A DNA stretch of 64,000 nucleotides, taken from Bacillus sp. 2205SS5-2 (GTDB taxonomy: Bacteria > Bacillota > Bacilli > Bacillales > Bacillaceae_K). Of the stretch, positions 8,920-17,389 are shown in pieces. Made by a program: the position numbers and the translations under genes. How positions within the stretch are numbered: position 1 is the first letter of the stretch; every line of letters begins with the position of its first letter. Below the pieces are notes generated by a model. The model was not told the origin of the DNA. It was given only the letters and a program-made list of their open reading frames with translations, and searched no databases. Location: NCBI RefSeq assembly GCF_037024155.1, contig NZ_JAYKTS010000010.1, positions 57,795 to 121,794 on the forward strand. Reading direction: 5' to 3'.

Positions 8920-10391
8920 TAGAAGTGCGTAATGTTAGTGGTGGATATGCTTCGGAAAATGTGATAAAAAAAGTCTCGTTTTCGGTTAATAAGGGAGAGT
9001 TATATGGAATATTAGGACCAAATGGAAGTGGGAAGACGACACTATTAAAAATGATAACCGGCTTACTCCCCATCCAATCGGGTTCTATTCTTATTTCAGG
9101 AAAAGATCTTCAGGACTATTCAGCAAAAGAACTAGCAAAAACGACAGCGGTTTTGCCTCAAATGACAACGGTCTCTTTATCCTATAGTGTCAAAGAGACG
9201 GTCTCTTTAGGGAGGTATGCGCATCAACGTGGTTTGTTTACGTCTTGGAGTGATAGAGACGAGAGGATCGTTCAAACAGTGTTGGGTTTGACGGGAATTA
9301 AACACTATGAAAAAGCGCGTTTGGAAGAGCTTTCTGGTGGTGAAAAGCAACGCGTTTTTTTAGCACAAGCACTAGCTCAAGAACCGGAAATTTTGTTATT
9401 GGATGAACCAACGAATCATTTGGATTTATCTTTTCAAAAAGACCTTCTAGATACCTTAAGGGCATGGACTGTTGAACGAGATTTAACCATCGTATCAATT
9501 TTTCACGATTTGAATTTAGCTAGTTTATACTGCGATCAACTCCTTCTACTTGATAAAGGAGAAATTCGGCAAGTTGACTCTCCTAATAATGTCATAACGG
9601 AGAGAACGATTTTTGATGTATACAAAACTAATATTGAAAAGACGATACATCCTCATGTAGCGAAACCACAAGTGTTGATTTCACCAAGTGTGCGTCAGCA
9701 AGAAAGTGTGGTTGTCCTTCACTCTGAAATGATTTCGGTGCAGAACAAGTATATCCTTTTGCAAAGCCCCATACCGCTAAAGGTTCTCTCTTCTGCTGTC
9801 ATAGGAGCCGGGATGGGTTGGTATAAAACGTTTATGAATCGAAAGGTCTCTCTCGATTATGAGCATGATGAACCAATTGACGAGATGAAACAGTATATAA
9901 TGAAAGAAGGATTTATCGTTGAAGAAACGGTAGGGATGATGACTGCGGTGGAAATGAGTTCGGTTTCGATAAAAGAGTATGTTGAGCATGGTTTTTCACT
10001 CCTTATTGTTGTGACAGCGGGAATTGGCCATGCTCGAGATGCGTCTAATTCCGATGTAATTGATTCCGCTGCACCTGGGACGATAAATACGATGATTTTC
10101 ATTAATGGCTCTTTATCGCAAGAAGCGTTTTTGCAGAGTATTATGACCGCAACCGAGGCAAAGTCGAAAGCATTTTTTGATTTAAGCATTAAAGACAAGC
10201 GGACATCTACTCTTGCGACAGGTACACCGACAGATAGCATTTTAGTAGCTGCCACACAACAAGGAAAATTTTCAGCTTATGCTGGAAGTGCTACTGAATT
10301 AGGAAGTATGATTGGAAGAAAGGTTTATGAATGCACTATTGAAGCGATTCAAAAAAATACTGCTTTTAATACCAAAGGAGGAGACAAATGA
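8916..10391 (+). CDS. yvrA: Fusion of corrinoid transporter ATPase (BtuD) and adenosylcobinamide amidohydrolase (CbiZ), YvrA-like
   Basis: A 491-residue two-domain protein. Residues 1-250 form an ABC ATPase: Walker A GPNGSGKTT, signature LSGGEKQR, Walker B LLLDEPTNHLD and H-loop IFHDLN. Residues from about 285 to 485 match CbiZ: GAGMGWYKTF, VGMMTAVEMS, TAGIGHARDAS, PGTINTMIF and GTPTDSI. CbiZ removes the nucleotide loop side chain from imported pseudo-corrinoids to give adenosylcobyric acid for remodelling. The fusion ties import energy to salvage and is known from Bacillus YvrA. It overlaps both neighbours by four bases. Confidence 0.94.
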   Translation: MIEVRNVSGGYASENVIKKVSFSVNKGELYGILGPNGSGKTTLLKMITGLLPIQSGSILISGKDLQDYSAKELAKTTAVLPQMTTVSLSYSVKETVSLGRYAHQRGLFTSWSDRDERIVQTVLGLTGIKHYEKARLEELSGGEKQRVFLAQALAQEPEILLLDEPTNHLDLSFQKDLLDTLRAWTVERDLTIVSIFHDLNLASLYCDQLLLLDKGEIRQVDSPNNVITERTIFDVYKTNIEKTIHPHVAKPQVLISPSVRQQESVVVLHSEMISVQNKYILLQSPIPLKVLSSAVIGAGMGWYKTFMNRKVSLDYEHDEPIDEMKQYIMKEGFIVEETVGMMTAVEMSSVSIKEYVEHGFSLLIVVTAGIGHARDASNSDVIDSAAPGTINTMIFINGSLSQEAFLQSIMTATEAKSKAFFDLSIKDKRTSTLATGTPTDSILVAATQQGKFSAYAGSATELGSMIGRKVYECTIEAIQKNTAFNTKGGDK

Positions 10392-10969
10392 AACTCTATA
10401 CAAAAGGTGGAGACAAAGGGAAAACAAGTGTCATCGGCGGACGTGTTTACAAGGATGATTTACGAGTGGAAGCCTATGGAACCGTGGATGAAATCAATTC
10501 TTTTGTCGGACAAGCACGTGCACAACTTAAAGAAAAGGCAGTTCGTGATATACAAAAAGATCTAGAAAAGATTCAACATGAATTATTTGACCTTGGCGGA
10601 GAATTGGCTACACTTAACACCAATCGCCCAACCGTATTCAGCGAAAATCAACTGAACTACCTAGAATCTAGAATTGATGAGTACACCGATGAATGCCCGC
10701 CACTCCAACGATTTGTCCTTCCCGGTGGAAATGAAGCGTCAGCAAGCTTACATATCGCTCGGACTGTGACTCGTCGAGGAGAAAGACTTGTCGTTCAATT
10801 GTCTAAATTGGATGCATCCACCTCACCGCTTGCATTGCAGTATTTAAATCGTTTATCGGATTTTTTCTTTGCCGCAGCAAGAGTAGTTAATTTTCGTACA
10901 GGTGTTAAGGATGTGGAGTATATCCGAAGTAAAGATGTATTTAACTCGACAGATTCTGATAGCGAGTGA
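10388..10969 (+). CDS. yvqK: PduO-type cob(I)alamin adenosyltransferase (YvqK-like)
   Basis: A 193-residue ATP:co(I)rrinoid adenosyltransferase. The N-terminal ATP-binding signature is YTKGGDKGKTSVIGG; GTVDEINSFVGQ and the C-terminal RRGERLVVQLS are also present, with conserved catalytic Arg and Asp residues in these stretches. It adenosylates incoming corrinoid so that CbiZ, which prefers adenosylated substrate, can act. It overlaps the YvrA-like stop by four bases and ends the B12 operon. No clear terminator follows; a repeat begins 21 bases later. Confidence 0.95.
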   Translation: MKLYTKGGDKGKTSVIGGRVYKDDLRVEAYGTVDEINSFVGQARAQLKEKAVRDIQKDLEKIQHELFDLGGELATLNTNRPTVFSENQLNYLESRIDEYTDECPPLQRFVLPGGNEASASLHIARTVTRRGERLVVQLSKLDASTSPLALQYLNRLSDFFFAAARVVNFRTGVKDVEYIRSKDVFNSTDSDSE

Positions 10970-10990
10970 TAGCTGAATTATAATCATTAA

Positions 10991-11264
10991 AGGCTTTTTG
11001 TATACATTGTGGCTATTTCATCGTATTTTTGATTAAATCTTCCATTTCACTGTTGAATTCCATTAAAAACAGACGTGTCTAGCTGCAGTGGCTAGGGACT
11101 CGGGCATTTGTCAGCCCACTGCGTGAAGCAGGCTTTACTTCGTGTTCTGCCAGATGCCTGCCGTCCCTGGGCAGCCACTTTCGCTTTTCGTAAATAAGCC
11201 CGAAACAAAGCTTTATCATAGGTGATCAACTGATTCGAAAAGCCACAAACTTTGCGAAAACAGC
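10991..11264 (-). repeat. Type-1 MITE-like repeat, long form with cassette 1 (copy A)
   Basis: Left end AGGCTTTTTGTATACATTG, right end GCGAAAACAGCT, forming imperfect inverted ends. It contains the shared CCATTTCACTGTTGA and CCCGAAACAAAGC segments and, between them, a GC-richer cassette starting AGCTGCAGTGGCTAGGGACT and ending GCAGCCACTTTCGCTTTTCG. The same cassette occurs in the copy at 42404-42679. Confidence 0.9.
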
Positions 11265-11388
11265 TTGATTAAAAGTGAATGAAGATCAAATGAGAACATT
11301 TAACAATATGTAATTAAAGAGGGTTTAGAAAATTCTAATTCTGGATATATTAATGTTCATAAAGTTGAAGTCGGATGAGTACGATTAA
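11265..11388 (+). other. Possible C-terminal gene remnant
   Basis: Between two repeats. A short open frame ending at 11379 reads IKEGLENSNSGYINVHKVEV and then stops, just before a strong terminator. It has no start codon or ribosome binding site and I do not recognise it. It may be the tail of a lost gene whose terminator survives. Confidence 0.3.
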
Positions 11389-11420
11389 AAATCTAGTGAA
11401 GATTTCACTAGATTTTTTTT
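11389..11420 (+). terminator. Orphan rho-independent terminator
   Basis: A 12-bp near-perfect stem (AAATCTAGTGAA with TTCACTAGATTT) over a 3-base loop, followed by a long T run. No intact gene lies directly upstream. Confidence 0.85.
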
Positions 11421-11444
11421 TGAAAAGACTGTTTTGTAAGGTTT

Positions 11445-11624
11445 GGAGCATTTCGTATACTTAGTTGCTCTTGGCACAAAGAATTATAGGCAGTATGGCT
11501 TTTTTATTGAATTCCTACTTCTCATCTAGAAATAAAGAATTTTTCATTAGGAAAGGTGCACGATTTCATACAAGCCAATGGTATTTTTAATATTCGAAAA
11601 GCCAAAATCATTGCGAAAAGAGCC
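11445..11624 (-). repeat. Type-2 MITE-like repeat (second copy)
   Basis: Left end GGAGCATTTCGTATAC followed by TTGCTCTTGGCACAAAG; right end ATTCGAAAAGCC and TTGCGAAAAGAGCC. The interior shares TAGGAAAGG.GCA.GA and AGGCAGTA segments with the copies at 6718-6899 and 38558-38739. It lies upstream of the CvfB-like gene. Confidence 0.75.
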
Positions 11625-11949
11625 ATACGAATGAGCATTTGACCAAGTAAGAAAGTAGGAAATTAAAGAATTTTTTCTTGTCTAGATTAAAGTGAATTGC
11701 ACTTATTATAGAAGGAATGCACCTATACAAACTGCGTAAAACATGATATGTTAAAATGCGGTGAAAATGAATGAATGTATTCAATTAGGACTAACTCATA
11801 TTCCTTGATTAATCGTGAAGGTGCAATTGTGATCGAATGACGAGGGAGATGAAGCTAGTCGGAAGATGAATGGTTCAAGAGATTGTTAACGGGTGAAGAT
11901 GAACCCTAGACTGATGGAAATTTCACTATTTTGAGAGGACGTGTTACAT

Positions 11950-12822
11950 ATGTACGATTTTCAAGCAGGAACGGTAGAGATGTTTGTGGTTGATCGTGAA
12001 GCTCCGTTTGGCTTTTTCTTAACCGATACAGATTATGATGGAGACGGAATTCTGCTACATCACAGAGAGGTTGTAGGAGATGTTCATATTGGAGATGATG
12101 TGGAAGTCTTTTTATATCAAGATAAACAAGGTAGACTAACTGCCACTATGAAAATCCCTGAGATTGTACAAGGGACTTACGGATGGGTGGAGGTTGTCGA
12201 CGTGCACCCTGAGTTAGGTGTGTTTGTATCACTTGGGTTGCCAAAAGATGTACTCATTTCAGCAGATGATCTGCCGAGGTTCGTGGAAATATGGCCTGCA
12301 AAAGGTGATCGATTATATATTACGTTAGAAACAGATGGGAATGGTCGCTTGTACGGAAAATTAGCGACTGAAAATATTATTGAAGAAATCGCGACAAAAG
12401 CAGAAGGAAAACTATACAATAAGCAACTGAAGGGCAGAGTCTATCGATTGTTAAGAGTTGGTACGTATGTTCTGTCAGAAGAGGGTTATCGCTGTTTTGT
12501 TCACGAATCCCAACGTATCACTGAACCACGATTAGGAGAATTGGTGGAAGGACGCGTAGTGGATGTAAAAGAAAATGGAACGATTAATCTTTCTTTCTTG
12601 CCATTCAAACAAGACCAGATGAGCGCGGACGCGGAGAAAATTTATGAGTATATGGAAACAAGAGGCGGCGCTATGCCATATTGGGATAAAACTCAGCCTG
12701 ATATCATCCTAGAGAAGTTTAACATGAGTAAAGGGGCCTTTAAACGGGGATTAAGCAACCTCATGAAAGATGGACGTGTCTATCAAGAAGATGGATGGAC
12801 GTATTATTCAGAACGGAAATAA
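11950..12822 (+). CDS. cvfB: CvfB/YitL-like S1-domain RNA-binding protein
   Basis: About 290 residues with tandem S1-like OB folds at the N-terminus and middle (FGFFLTDTDYDGDGILLHH; GVFVSLGLPKDVLISADDLP; LGELVEGRVVDVKENGTI) and a C-terminal winged-helix-like segment (ILEKFNMSKGAFKRGLSNLM). This order matches CvfB/YitL proteins, which bind RNA and affect virulence and post-transcriptional control in staphylococci. I choose the ATG at 11950, spaced correctly from GAGAGGA, over the GTG at 11941 that abuts it. It is a single gene with its own terminator. Confidence 0.88.
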   Translation: MYDFQAGTVEMFVVDREAPFGFFLTDTDYDGDGILLHHREVVGDVHIGDDVEVFLYQDKQGRLTATMKIPEIVQGTYGWVEVVDVHPELGVFVSLGLPKDVLISADDLPRFVEIWPAKGDRLYITLETDGNGRLYGKLATENIIEEIATKAEGKLYNKQLKGRVYRLLRVGTYVLSEEGYRCFVHESQRITEPRLGELVEGRVVDVKENGTINLSFLPFKQDQMSADAEKIYEYMETRGGAMPYWDKTQPDIILEKFNMSKGAFKRGLSNLMKDGRVYQEDGWTYYSERK

Positions 12823-12870
12823 GTCTTATCCCATCTTACTTAGGTGGTTTGATACGGAATAATTAACAAA

Positions 12871-12905
12871 GAGAGCTATTCTTAACCAAGAATAGCTCTT
12901 TTTGT
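12871..12905 (+). terminator. Terminator after cvfB
   Basis: AGAGCTATTCTT and AAGAATAGCTCT form a perfect 12-bp stem with a short loop and a TTTTT tail. Confidence 0.92.
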
Positions 12906-13152
12906 CTAAGGCTTTTATCGCAACCTTTGTGATATAGAAAAAAATGGATGACAATCTTGTGTTTTATCTTTAATTGATTTGAAAAAGAATGTTACGAAAT
13001 ATACAGTCAATTCTCCTACCTGTCGACTTACTCCCTTTTGCGAAATGTGATAATTTTCGCGAAAAATAGCCAAACCTAAAAATATTCACACTATTAATAA
13101 AGAATTTCTTGTAGAATATTTGGAGCATGAAAATGGAAAGAGAGGTAATTAA

Positions 13153-13584
13153 ATGCAAACAAATCACGTTTTAAAACTGAATAAGGTAGAAGAAATGCTT
13201 CCATTTCTCCCACTTCTTCAAGAGTTACGACCGGCCATTAATGAAAATCGTTTCTATACAATGACAAAAGAATTAATTGATCAAGGATATTGTATGATGG
13301 TGCTATTGGCTAATCAAGAACCCGTCGCCCTAGCAGGAGTCGTGATCTTAACTAATTATTATGACGGGAAACATGTATATGTGTATGATTTGGTGACTTC
13401 TTTATATTATCGATCGAAAGGATACGGTGAAGAGCTATTATGTTCCGTTGAAAGTTGGGGGAAGCAGCGCGGCTGTGAAAATATTGTATTATCTACAGGG
13501 ATTCAACGAAGAGATGCCCACCGATTTTACCAAGAGAAAGGAAAATACATGAAAGCAAGCTACGTGTTTCGAAAACCACTTTAA
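13153..13584 (+). CDS. GNAT family N-acetyltransferase
   Basis: A 143-residue acetyltransferase of the GNAT fold. The acetyl-CoA pyrophosphate-binding loop is at YRSKGYGEELLCSVESWGKQ and the C-terminal motif at GIQRRDAHRFYQEKGK. It is preceded by AGAGAGGT at 13138. The substrate cannot be predicted. It lies 15 bases before a MarC remnant, possibly co-transcribed. Confidence 0.85.
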   Translation: MQTNHVLKLNKVEEMLPFLPLLQELRPAINENRFYTMTKELIDQGYCMMVLLANQEPVALAGVVILTNYYDGKHVYVYDLVTSLYYRSKGYGEELLCSVESWGKQRGCENIVLSTGIQRRDAHRFYQEKGKYMKASYVFRKPL

Positions 13585-13599
13585 GGATAGGGAAAAACT

Positions 13600-13899
13600 A
13601 TGAGTATATCTTTTGAACTTATGCTTTTCTATTTTACGTCGTTTTTTACCAACGCCATTGTTCTAATGGAAGAAACTTCTTCATTTAGTCAACAAGTCGT
13701 TTTGATTGGGGCGATCGGGCTGGTAAGTTTACTTGTGTATCTTATTTTGAGAAATTCAAGCAAACTGTATCGGTTTTTAGGCGAAACTGGAAATAACGTT
13801 TTGATGAGGTTAATGGGGTTAATTGTTATGGTTATTGCCATCGAATTTATGGTGAACGGGATTAAGCCAATTATTCGTGATATATTGATGCTTAACTGA
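13600..13899 (+). pseudogene. Internally deleted MarC/UPF0056-type membrane protein
   Basis: The C-terminal 60 residues (IGLVSLLVYLILRNSSKLYR, GETGNNVLMRLMGLIVMVI, EFMVNGIK) match the end of MarC-family inner-membrane proteins, which normally have about 200 residues and six membrane segments. Only 99 residues remain: a hydrophobic N-terminal segment joined directly to the C-terminal half. The central part is missing, so this is probably a deletion remnant, though the frame is still open and could make a three-segment peptide. Confidence 0.65.
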
Positions 13900-13981
13900 T
13901 AAGAGTGAAGAATCACAAGGATGGTGAGAGATATTAGATAGTAAGACTCAATAGAAGTCTCCTTGTAGTTTATATTTAACT

Positions 13982-14260
13982 GGCTGTTTTCGCAAAGGTT
14001 GTGGCTTTTCGTATCAATTTATTATCTATGATATAGCTTTATTTCGGGCATCATTTACGAAAAGCGGAAGTGGCTGCCCTGCGGCGTCAGGCAAATGAAG
14101 AACTCGGAAGTGATGCCTGCATCGCTGGAGGGTTTTTCATTTGACCCCGAGCCGCAAGCCACTGAAGCTGGATCCATCTATTTTTAATGAAAATCAACAG
14201 TGAAATGGAGGATTTAGTCAAAAATCAGATGAAATAGTCACAATGTATACGAAAAGAGCC
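13982..14260 (+). repeat. Type-1 MITE-like repeat, long form with cassette 2 (copy B)
   Basis: Left end GGCTGTTTTCGCAAAGG, right end GTATACGAAAAGAGCC. Flanking modules ATAGCTTTATTTCGGGCATC and CAACAGTGAAATGGAGGATT are shared with the other copies. The cassette between (GCGGCGTCAGGCAAATGAAG ... CATTTGACCCCGAGCC) differs from copy A and equals that of the copy at 24672-24949. Confidence 0.9.
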
Positions 14261-14267
14261 ATAGAAA

Positions 14268-14313
14268 AAGAACAACCATCATGCCACAATATCTGCGTGA
14301 TGGATGTTCGGTG
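14268..14313 (-). terminator. Terminator of the lipoprotein gene (minus strand)
   Basis: On the minus strand AACATCCATCA pairs with TGATGGTTGTT around a 24-base loop, followed by CTTTTTC. It directly follows the stop codon at 14315. Confidence 0.7.
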
Positions 14314-14314
14314 A

Positions 14315-14815
14315 TTATTTAACTGTAAAAGAAACTTTTTGTTTATAATTATTCTCTTTTGCTTTCATCCAAAAAGTAAAAGTATAAGAACCTGATTTTA
14401 ACTTAAAGGAGAGAGGGATGGTCCATTCTTCTCCAGGTTCAAGAGTCACTTCTTCAAGAGCTTGTGTAAACATTTTTCCTTCTGAGTATTTCAGCAGGAT
14501 TTCCCCTTGTTCATTTCGAAGTTCGTAATCATATAGTTGTCCACTACTAAAGTGAAGAACTACCTTTTTTTCAGTCTGGTTTTTAAGCATGAATTGAAAG
14601 GTAGTAGTGCCATTTTCTGATGTTTCCGTAAGTGTAGGGACTACCTCACCTGCGATAATGCCAGCAGGCTCTTTGCTTGATTCGGGCGTTTTTTCATTCA
14701 TTTCTTCCTCTCCTTGTGGTTTTTGGTTATTGGAATTATTTTCACTTGTAGAATCAACAGACCCACATGCTGCAAGAATCAGGCTCAATGATAAGCATAC
14801 TAATATTTTTTTCAT
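14315..14815 (-). CDS. Lipoprotein with BsuPI-type (intracellular proteinase inhibitor) domain
   Basis: About 166 residues. The lipobox ILAACGS places the lipidated Cys near residue 17, followed by an Asn/Glu/Lys-rich linker. The C-terminal 95 residues (TFQFMLKNQTEKKVVLHFSS, YDYELRNEQGE, LEPGEEWTI, YTFTFWM) are the beta-sandwich called BsuPI after a Bacillus proteinase inhibitor. The start is the ATG at 14815, seven bases after GGAGGTG; an ATG five codons earlier overlaps that site. As a surface lipoprotein it would face outward, so protease inhibition is only a possibility. Confidence 0.85.
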   Translation of the reverse strand: MKKILVCLSLSLILAACGSVDSTSENNSNNQKPQGEEEMNEKTPESSKEPAGIIAGEVVPTLTETSENGTTTFQFMLKNQTEKKVVLHFSSGQLYDYELRNEQGEILLKYSEGKMFTQALEEVTLEPGEEWTIPLSFKLKSGSYTFTFWMKAKENNYKQKVSFTVK

Positions 14816-14866
14816 AGAGAGCACCTCCATCTATATAGACGAAAAAAGAGAAAATAGGTTACATCT

Positions 14867-15361
14867 TTAACGAAGTTGATTTGAGGTTGACAGTGATTTA
14901 GCAAACTGAATTGCCGGTCTACGCACTAAAGATGTTAACCTAACTCGATTATATCGTTGAATCAGAATAAAAGGAAAATTAAATACACAAGCATAAACAA
15001 CCATCAAAAATCCGAGTCTCCAGTCTCCGAACAAAAAGAAGAATGGGGAAGGTAGAATTTGTAGCCAATGAGCTAACTCGCTGCGTTTCGTTTCTAGAAT
15101 GAGCTGTTCGAATAATACCTGATTTCTATGGAATTTTTTTCCTGAAATATGTGTGAAAAAAAGATTTCTGGCATCCGGCAATCTTTTTTGCCATCGATTG
15201 ATTTTCCATTTTCGATAGAAGGCATCATTTTTCTCCCACGAAAGAGGTTCAAAAATTATCGAGAAAGTCTCAATTGCCTTTTTAGAAAATTTGGATGAAA
15301 GCCAGGAAGCTAGAAGGTGGATAAACAGCCAACTTCCTGCGATTAGGAGACTAATCTTCAT
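14867..15361 (-). CDS. crtO: Glycosyl-4,4'-diaponeurosporenoate acyltransferase (CrtO-like)
   Basis: A 164-residue membrane protein with hydrophobic segments at residues 1-20 and around 105-135. EPLSWEKNDAFYRKWKINRW and FNFPFILIQRYNRVRL are characteristic of the staphyloxanthin acyltransferase CrtO, which esterifies the sugar of the glycosylated C30 carotenoid with a fatty acid. It overlaps the crtQ stop by four bases, so the two are translated together, and it ends this two-gene operon. Confidence 0.85.
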   Translation of the reverse strand: MKISLLIAGSWLFIHLLASWLSSKFSKKAIETFSIIFEPLSWEKNDAFYRKWKINRWQKRLPDARNLFFTHISGKKFHRNQVLFEQLILETKRSELAHWLQILPSPFFFLFGDWRLGFLMVVYACVFNFPFILIQRYNRVRLTSLVRRPAIQFAKSLSTSNQLR

Positions 15362-16458
15362 TTCATTTTTTCTCCTTTATCCGAAATCACAACATTTCTT
15401 CCTTTCCACATTGATCGCTTTAATAAATAAGTAGTAACTAGTGAATAGAAAAATGTAACCAGGAAGAATCCTAGGTTGACTGGAAATAAAAAAGTAGATA
15501 GAAGGGAGAAATGACCGATTTTTCTTAATGTCCTAAATAAAACAAGCGTGATCCATGCATAGAGAAGCCAAACTGATTCGGTTATTGGGTCTGAAAGTAA
15601 ATTCGATACAAATGTATAGAGACTTCCAATCCAAATCAGTATTATGATAAGAAGTATAGGTTGTATGTTTTTGGCTCCTGTAGCGAAGCTTTTTGCCCAT
15701 CCAAAAAATACACTTGGGAGGGATGCAGAATACATTCTCATATTCAGTACATCTTTTCCGCTATACGCCTCGATGATTTTCCCCTGCTGCTTAAATGCGT
15801 TTAGCAAGGCTAGATTTTCAACTATTTCTCCAGATATCGATTTATGTCCACCTAACTGAAAATAAGAATCTTTTTCACATAATAAGCACTGCCCAAACCC
15901 CCCAAAAGCTTGGGTATTAGAAAATGGATGGGTGTGTCCGGTAGCAGCAAAAATAACTAAATGAAAGAATGACGACAACCTTTCAATAGAGGATTTCATC
16001 ATGTGAAAGGGGTGAATTGAAAATACGACACTTTTCTTGGAACTGAATAAAGAAGCAATCTTGCATAAGCCGTTCTTTTCAAACGTCGTATCAGCATCTA
16101 AAAACAGCAACCATTCTCCTTTAGTTTTTTGTGCTCCAATCCAACATGCCCAAGATTTCCCCATCCAATTCGGAGGCAATGGAGGGGCATCAATGACTGT
16201 CGCTCCAAGTGCTAAGGCGACTTCTTTCGTTCGATCCGTTGAATCATCATTAACAACGATGATCTCTTTTGGTCGAAAAGCTTGCTTCTTAAGAGAAGTA
16301 AGTAGCGATTTGAGATTGTCTTCTTCATTTCTAGCAGGAATGATTATAGATATCTTTTTTGTTTGGTTTTGAGTCCCTTCTTTTGCGGATAAGTCAAAGG
16401 TAGGAATTCGCCAAAATAATAGTTTATGAATCACTATAAAAAGTATTCCACTAAGCAT
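15358..16458 (-). CDS. crtQ: 4,4'-diaponeurosporenoate glycosyltransferase (CrtQ-like, GT2)
   Basis: A family 2 glycosyltransferase of about 366 residues: IIIPARNEEDNL, VVNDDSTDRT and the metal-binding DAD in LLFLDADTTF, then GGFGQCLL and C-terminal membrane helices (residues about 270-345). This matches CrtQ, which attaches glucose to the carboxylated C30 carotenoid at the membrane. The frame stays open 73 codons further upstream, but that extension is basic, low in hydrophobic content and lacks a good ribosome site; the ATG at 16458 gives the standard length of the family. Confidence 0.85.
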   Translation of the reverse strand: MLSGILFIVIHKLLFWRIPTFDLSAKEGTQNQTKKISIIIPARNEEDNLKSLLTSLKKQAFRPKEIIVVNDDSTDRTKEVALALGATVIDAPPLPPNWMGKSWACWIGAQKTKGEWLLFLDADTTFEKNGLCKIASLFSSKKSVVFSIHPFHMMKSSIERLSSFFHLVIFAATGHTHPFSNTQAFGGFGQCLLCEKDSYFQLGGHKSISGEIVENLALLNAFKQQGKIIEAYSGKDVLNMRMYSASLPSVFFGWAKSFATGAKNIQPILLIIILIWIGSLYTFVSNLLSDPITESVWLLYAWITLVLFRTLRKIGHFSLLSTFLFPVNLGFFLVTFFYSLVTTYLLKRSMWKGRNVVISDKGEKMK

Positions 16459-16917
16459 GCATTTCACTTCTTTCTTTTGATAGGGCTGTTTTCGATTCTT
16501 TTTATTGTTTCTTTGTGCTCGTTTATAACCATTGATTAAGGATGGTTTCTGTAGACTATTTCTAATTATTGGACGAAATCTATATCGAATAGGAGCAATA
16601 ATAATATTATTACAATCAGTAGTAACACTACTTACGATAACCTTCATGACGGCAACTCCACGGTCACCATCTTCCATGAAAAAAGCTATTTCTACCTTTG
16701 GTATAAGACGGATGGATTTGAATAAGGCAAATATTTATCGAGGGCTAAAAATTCCTATTTTCAAACAATGAGCCTTTGCTACAGCTCCATCTTACCCATT
16801 AACCAATAATTCGATACTCGATTAATGCGAAGTGGTGATGCCTCTCAATTTAAGTAAAAAGCGTGGGTCATGTCCTCTTACAAGGGGAAGATCTTTAAAT
16901 CCGAGCTGATATTAAAA

Positions 16918-17033
16918 GGTTGTTTTCGCAAAGTATGTAGCTAGATCCGTCTGATTTTGATGGAAATCAACGGTGAAATGGGAGATGTAGTCCAAAATGA
17001 GATGAAGTAGCCACAACTTATACGATAAAAGCC
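16918..17033 (+). repeat. Type-1 MITE-like repeat, internally deleted (copy C)
   Basis: Left end GGTTGTTTTCGCAAAG and right end ACGATAAAAGCC. It keeps CTAGATCCGTCTGATTTTGA and CAACGGTGAAATGGGAGA but has lost the left module and cassette, giving 116 bp. It lies between divergent crtQ and crtP. Confidence 0.75.
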
Positions 17034-17152
17034 AATTAAAAAGGACTTCCAATTTAAGATAAGGTGAATGAGCTACTCTCCTAATAGTGTGTTAATTAGA
17101 ATGCCTAGTCGTAAAAAATCAATAGAGAGTTGGAAAATAGAAACTTTTTGTC

Positions 17153-17309
17153 GGATCTATTCGTTTACATTAAAGCTATTCATTCTATTTCAGATGGACT
17201 CCGCTTATTGTTAAACCCATAATAATTAGACAAAAAGCTGCACTGAAGCAAAGTTCTATAATATCTTTTATTATCTGTTTACAAAGTAACATGCTTTGCA
17301 AAAACAGCC
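17153..17309 (-). repeat. Degenerate type-1-like repeat (copy M)
   Basis: Left end GGATCTATTCGTTTACATT resembles the GGCTCTTTTCGTATACATT end of other copies, and the right end CTTTGCAAAAACAGCC resembles CTTTGCGAAAACAGCC. The interior is diverged. It is the second repeat in the crtQ-crtP intergenic region. Confidence 0.5.
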
Positions 17310-17389
17310 TTTTGTTATAAGTAAGCAAGAAAAAGGAAATAATGGTGACCGGAAGAATAAACGTCAAAGGAATGGAGGATAAGCTAGTT

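Noticed and set aside
15358..16677. Longer 439-residue start for CrtQ
   Set aside because: The extra 73 residues are basic and unlike the family N-terminus; the ATG at 16458 gives the expected membrane-glycosyltransferase length.
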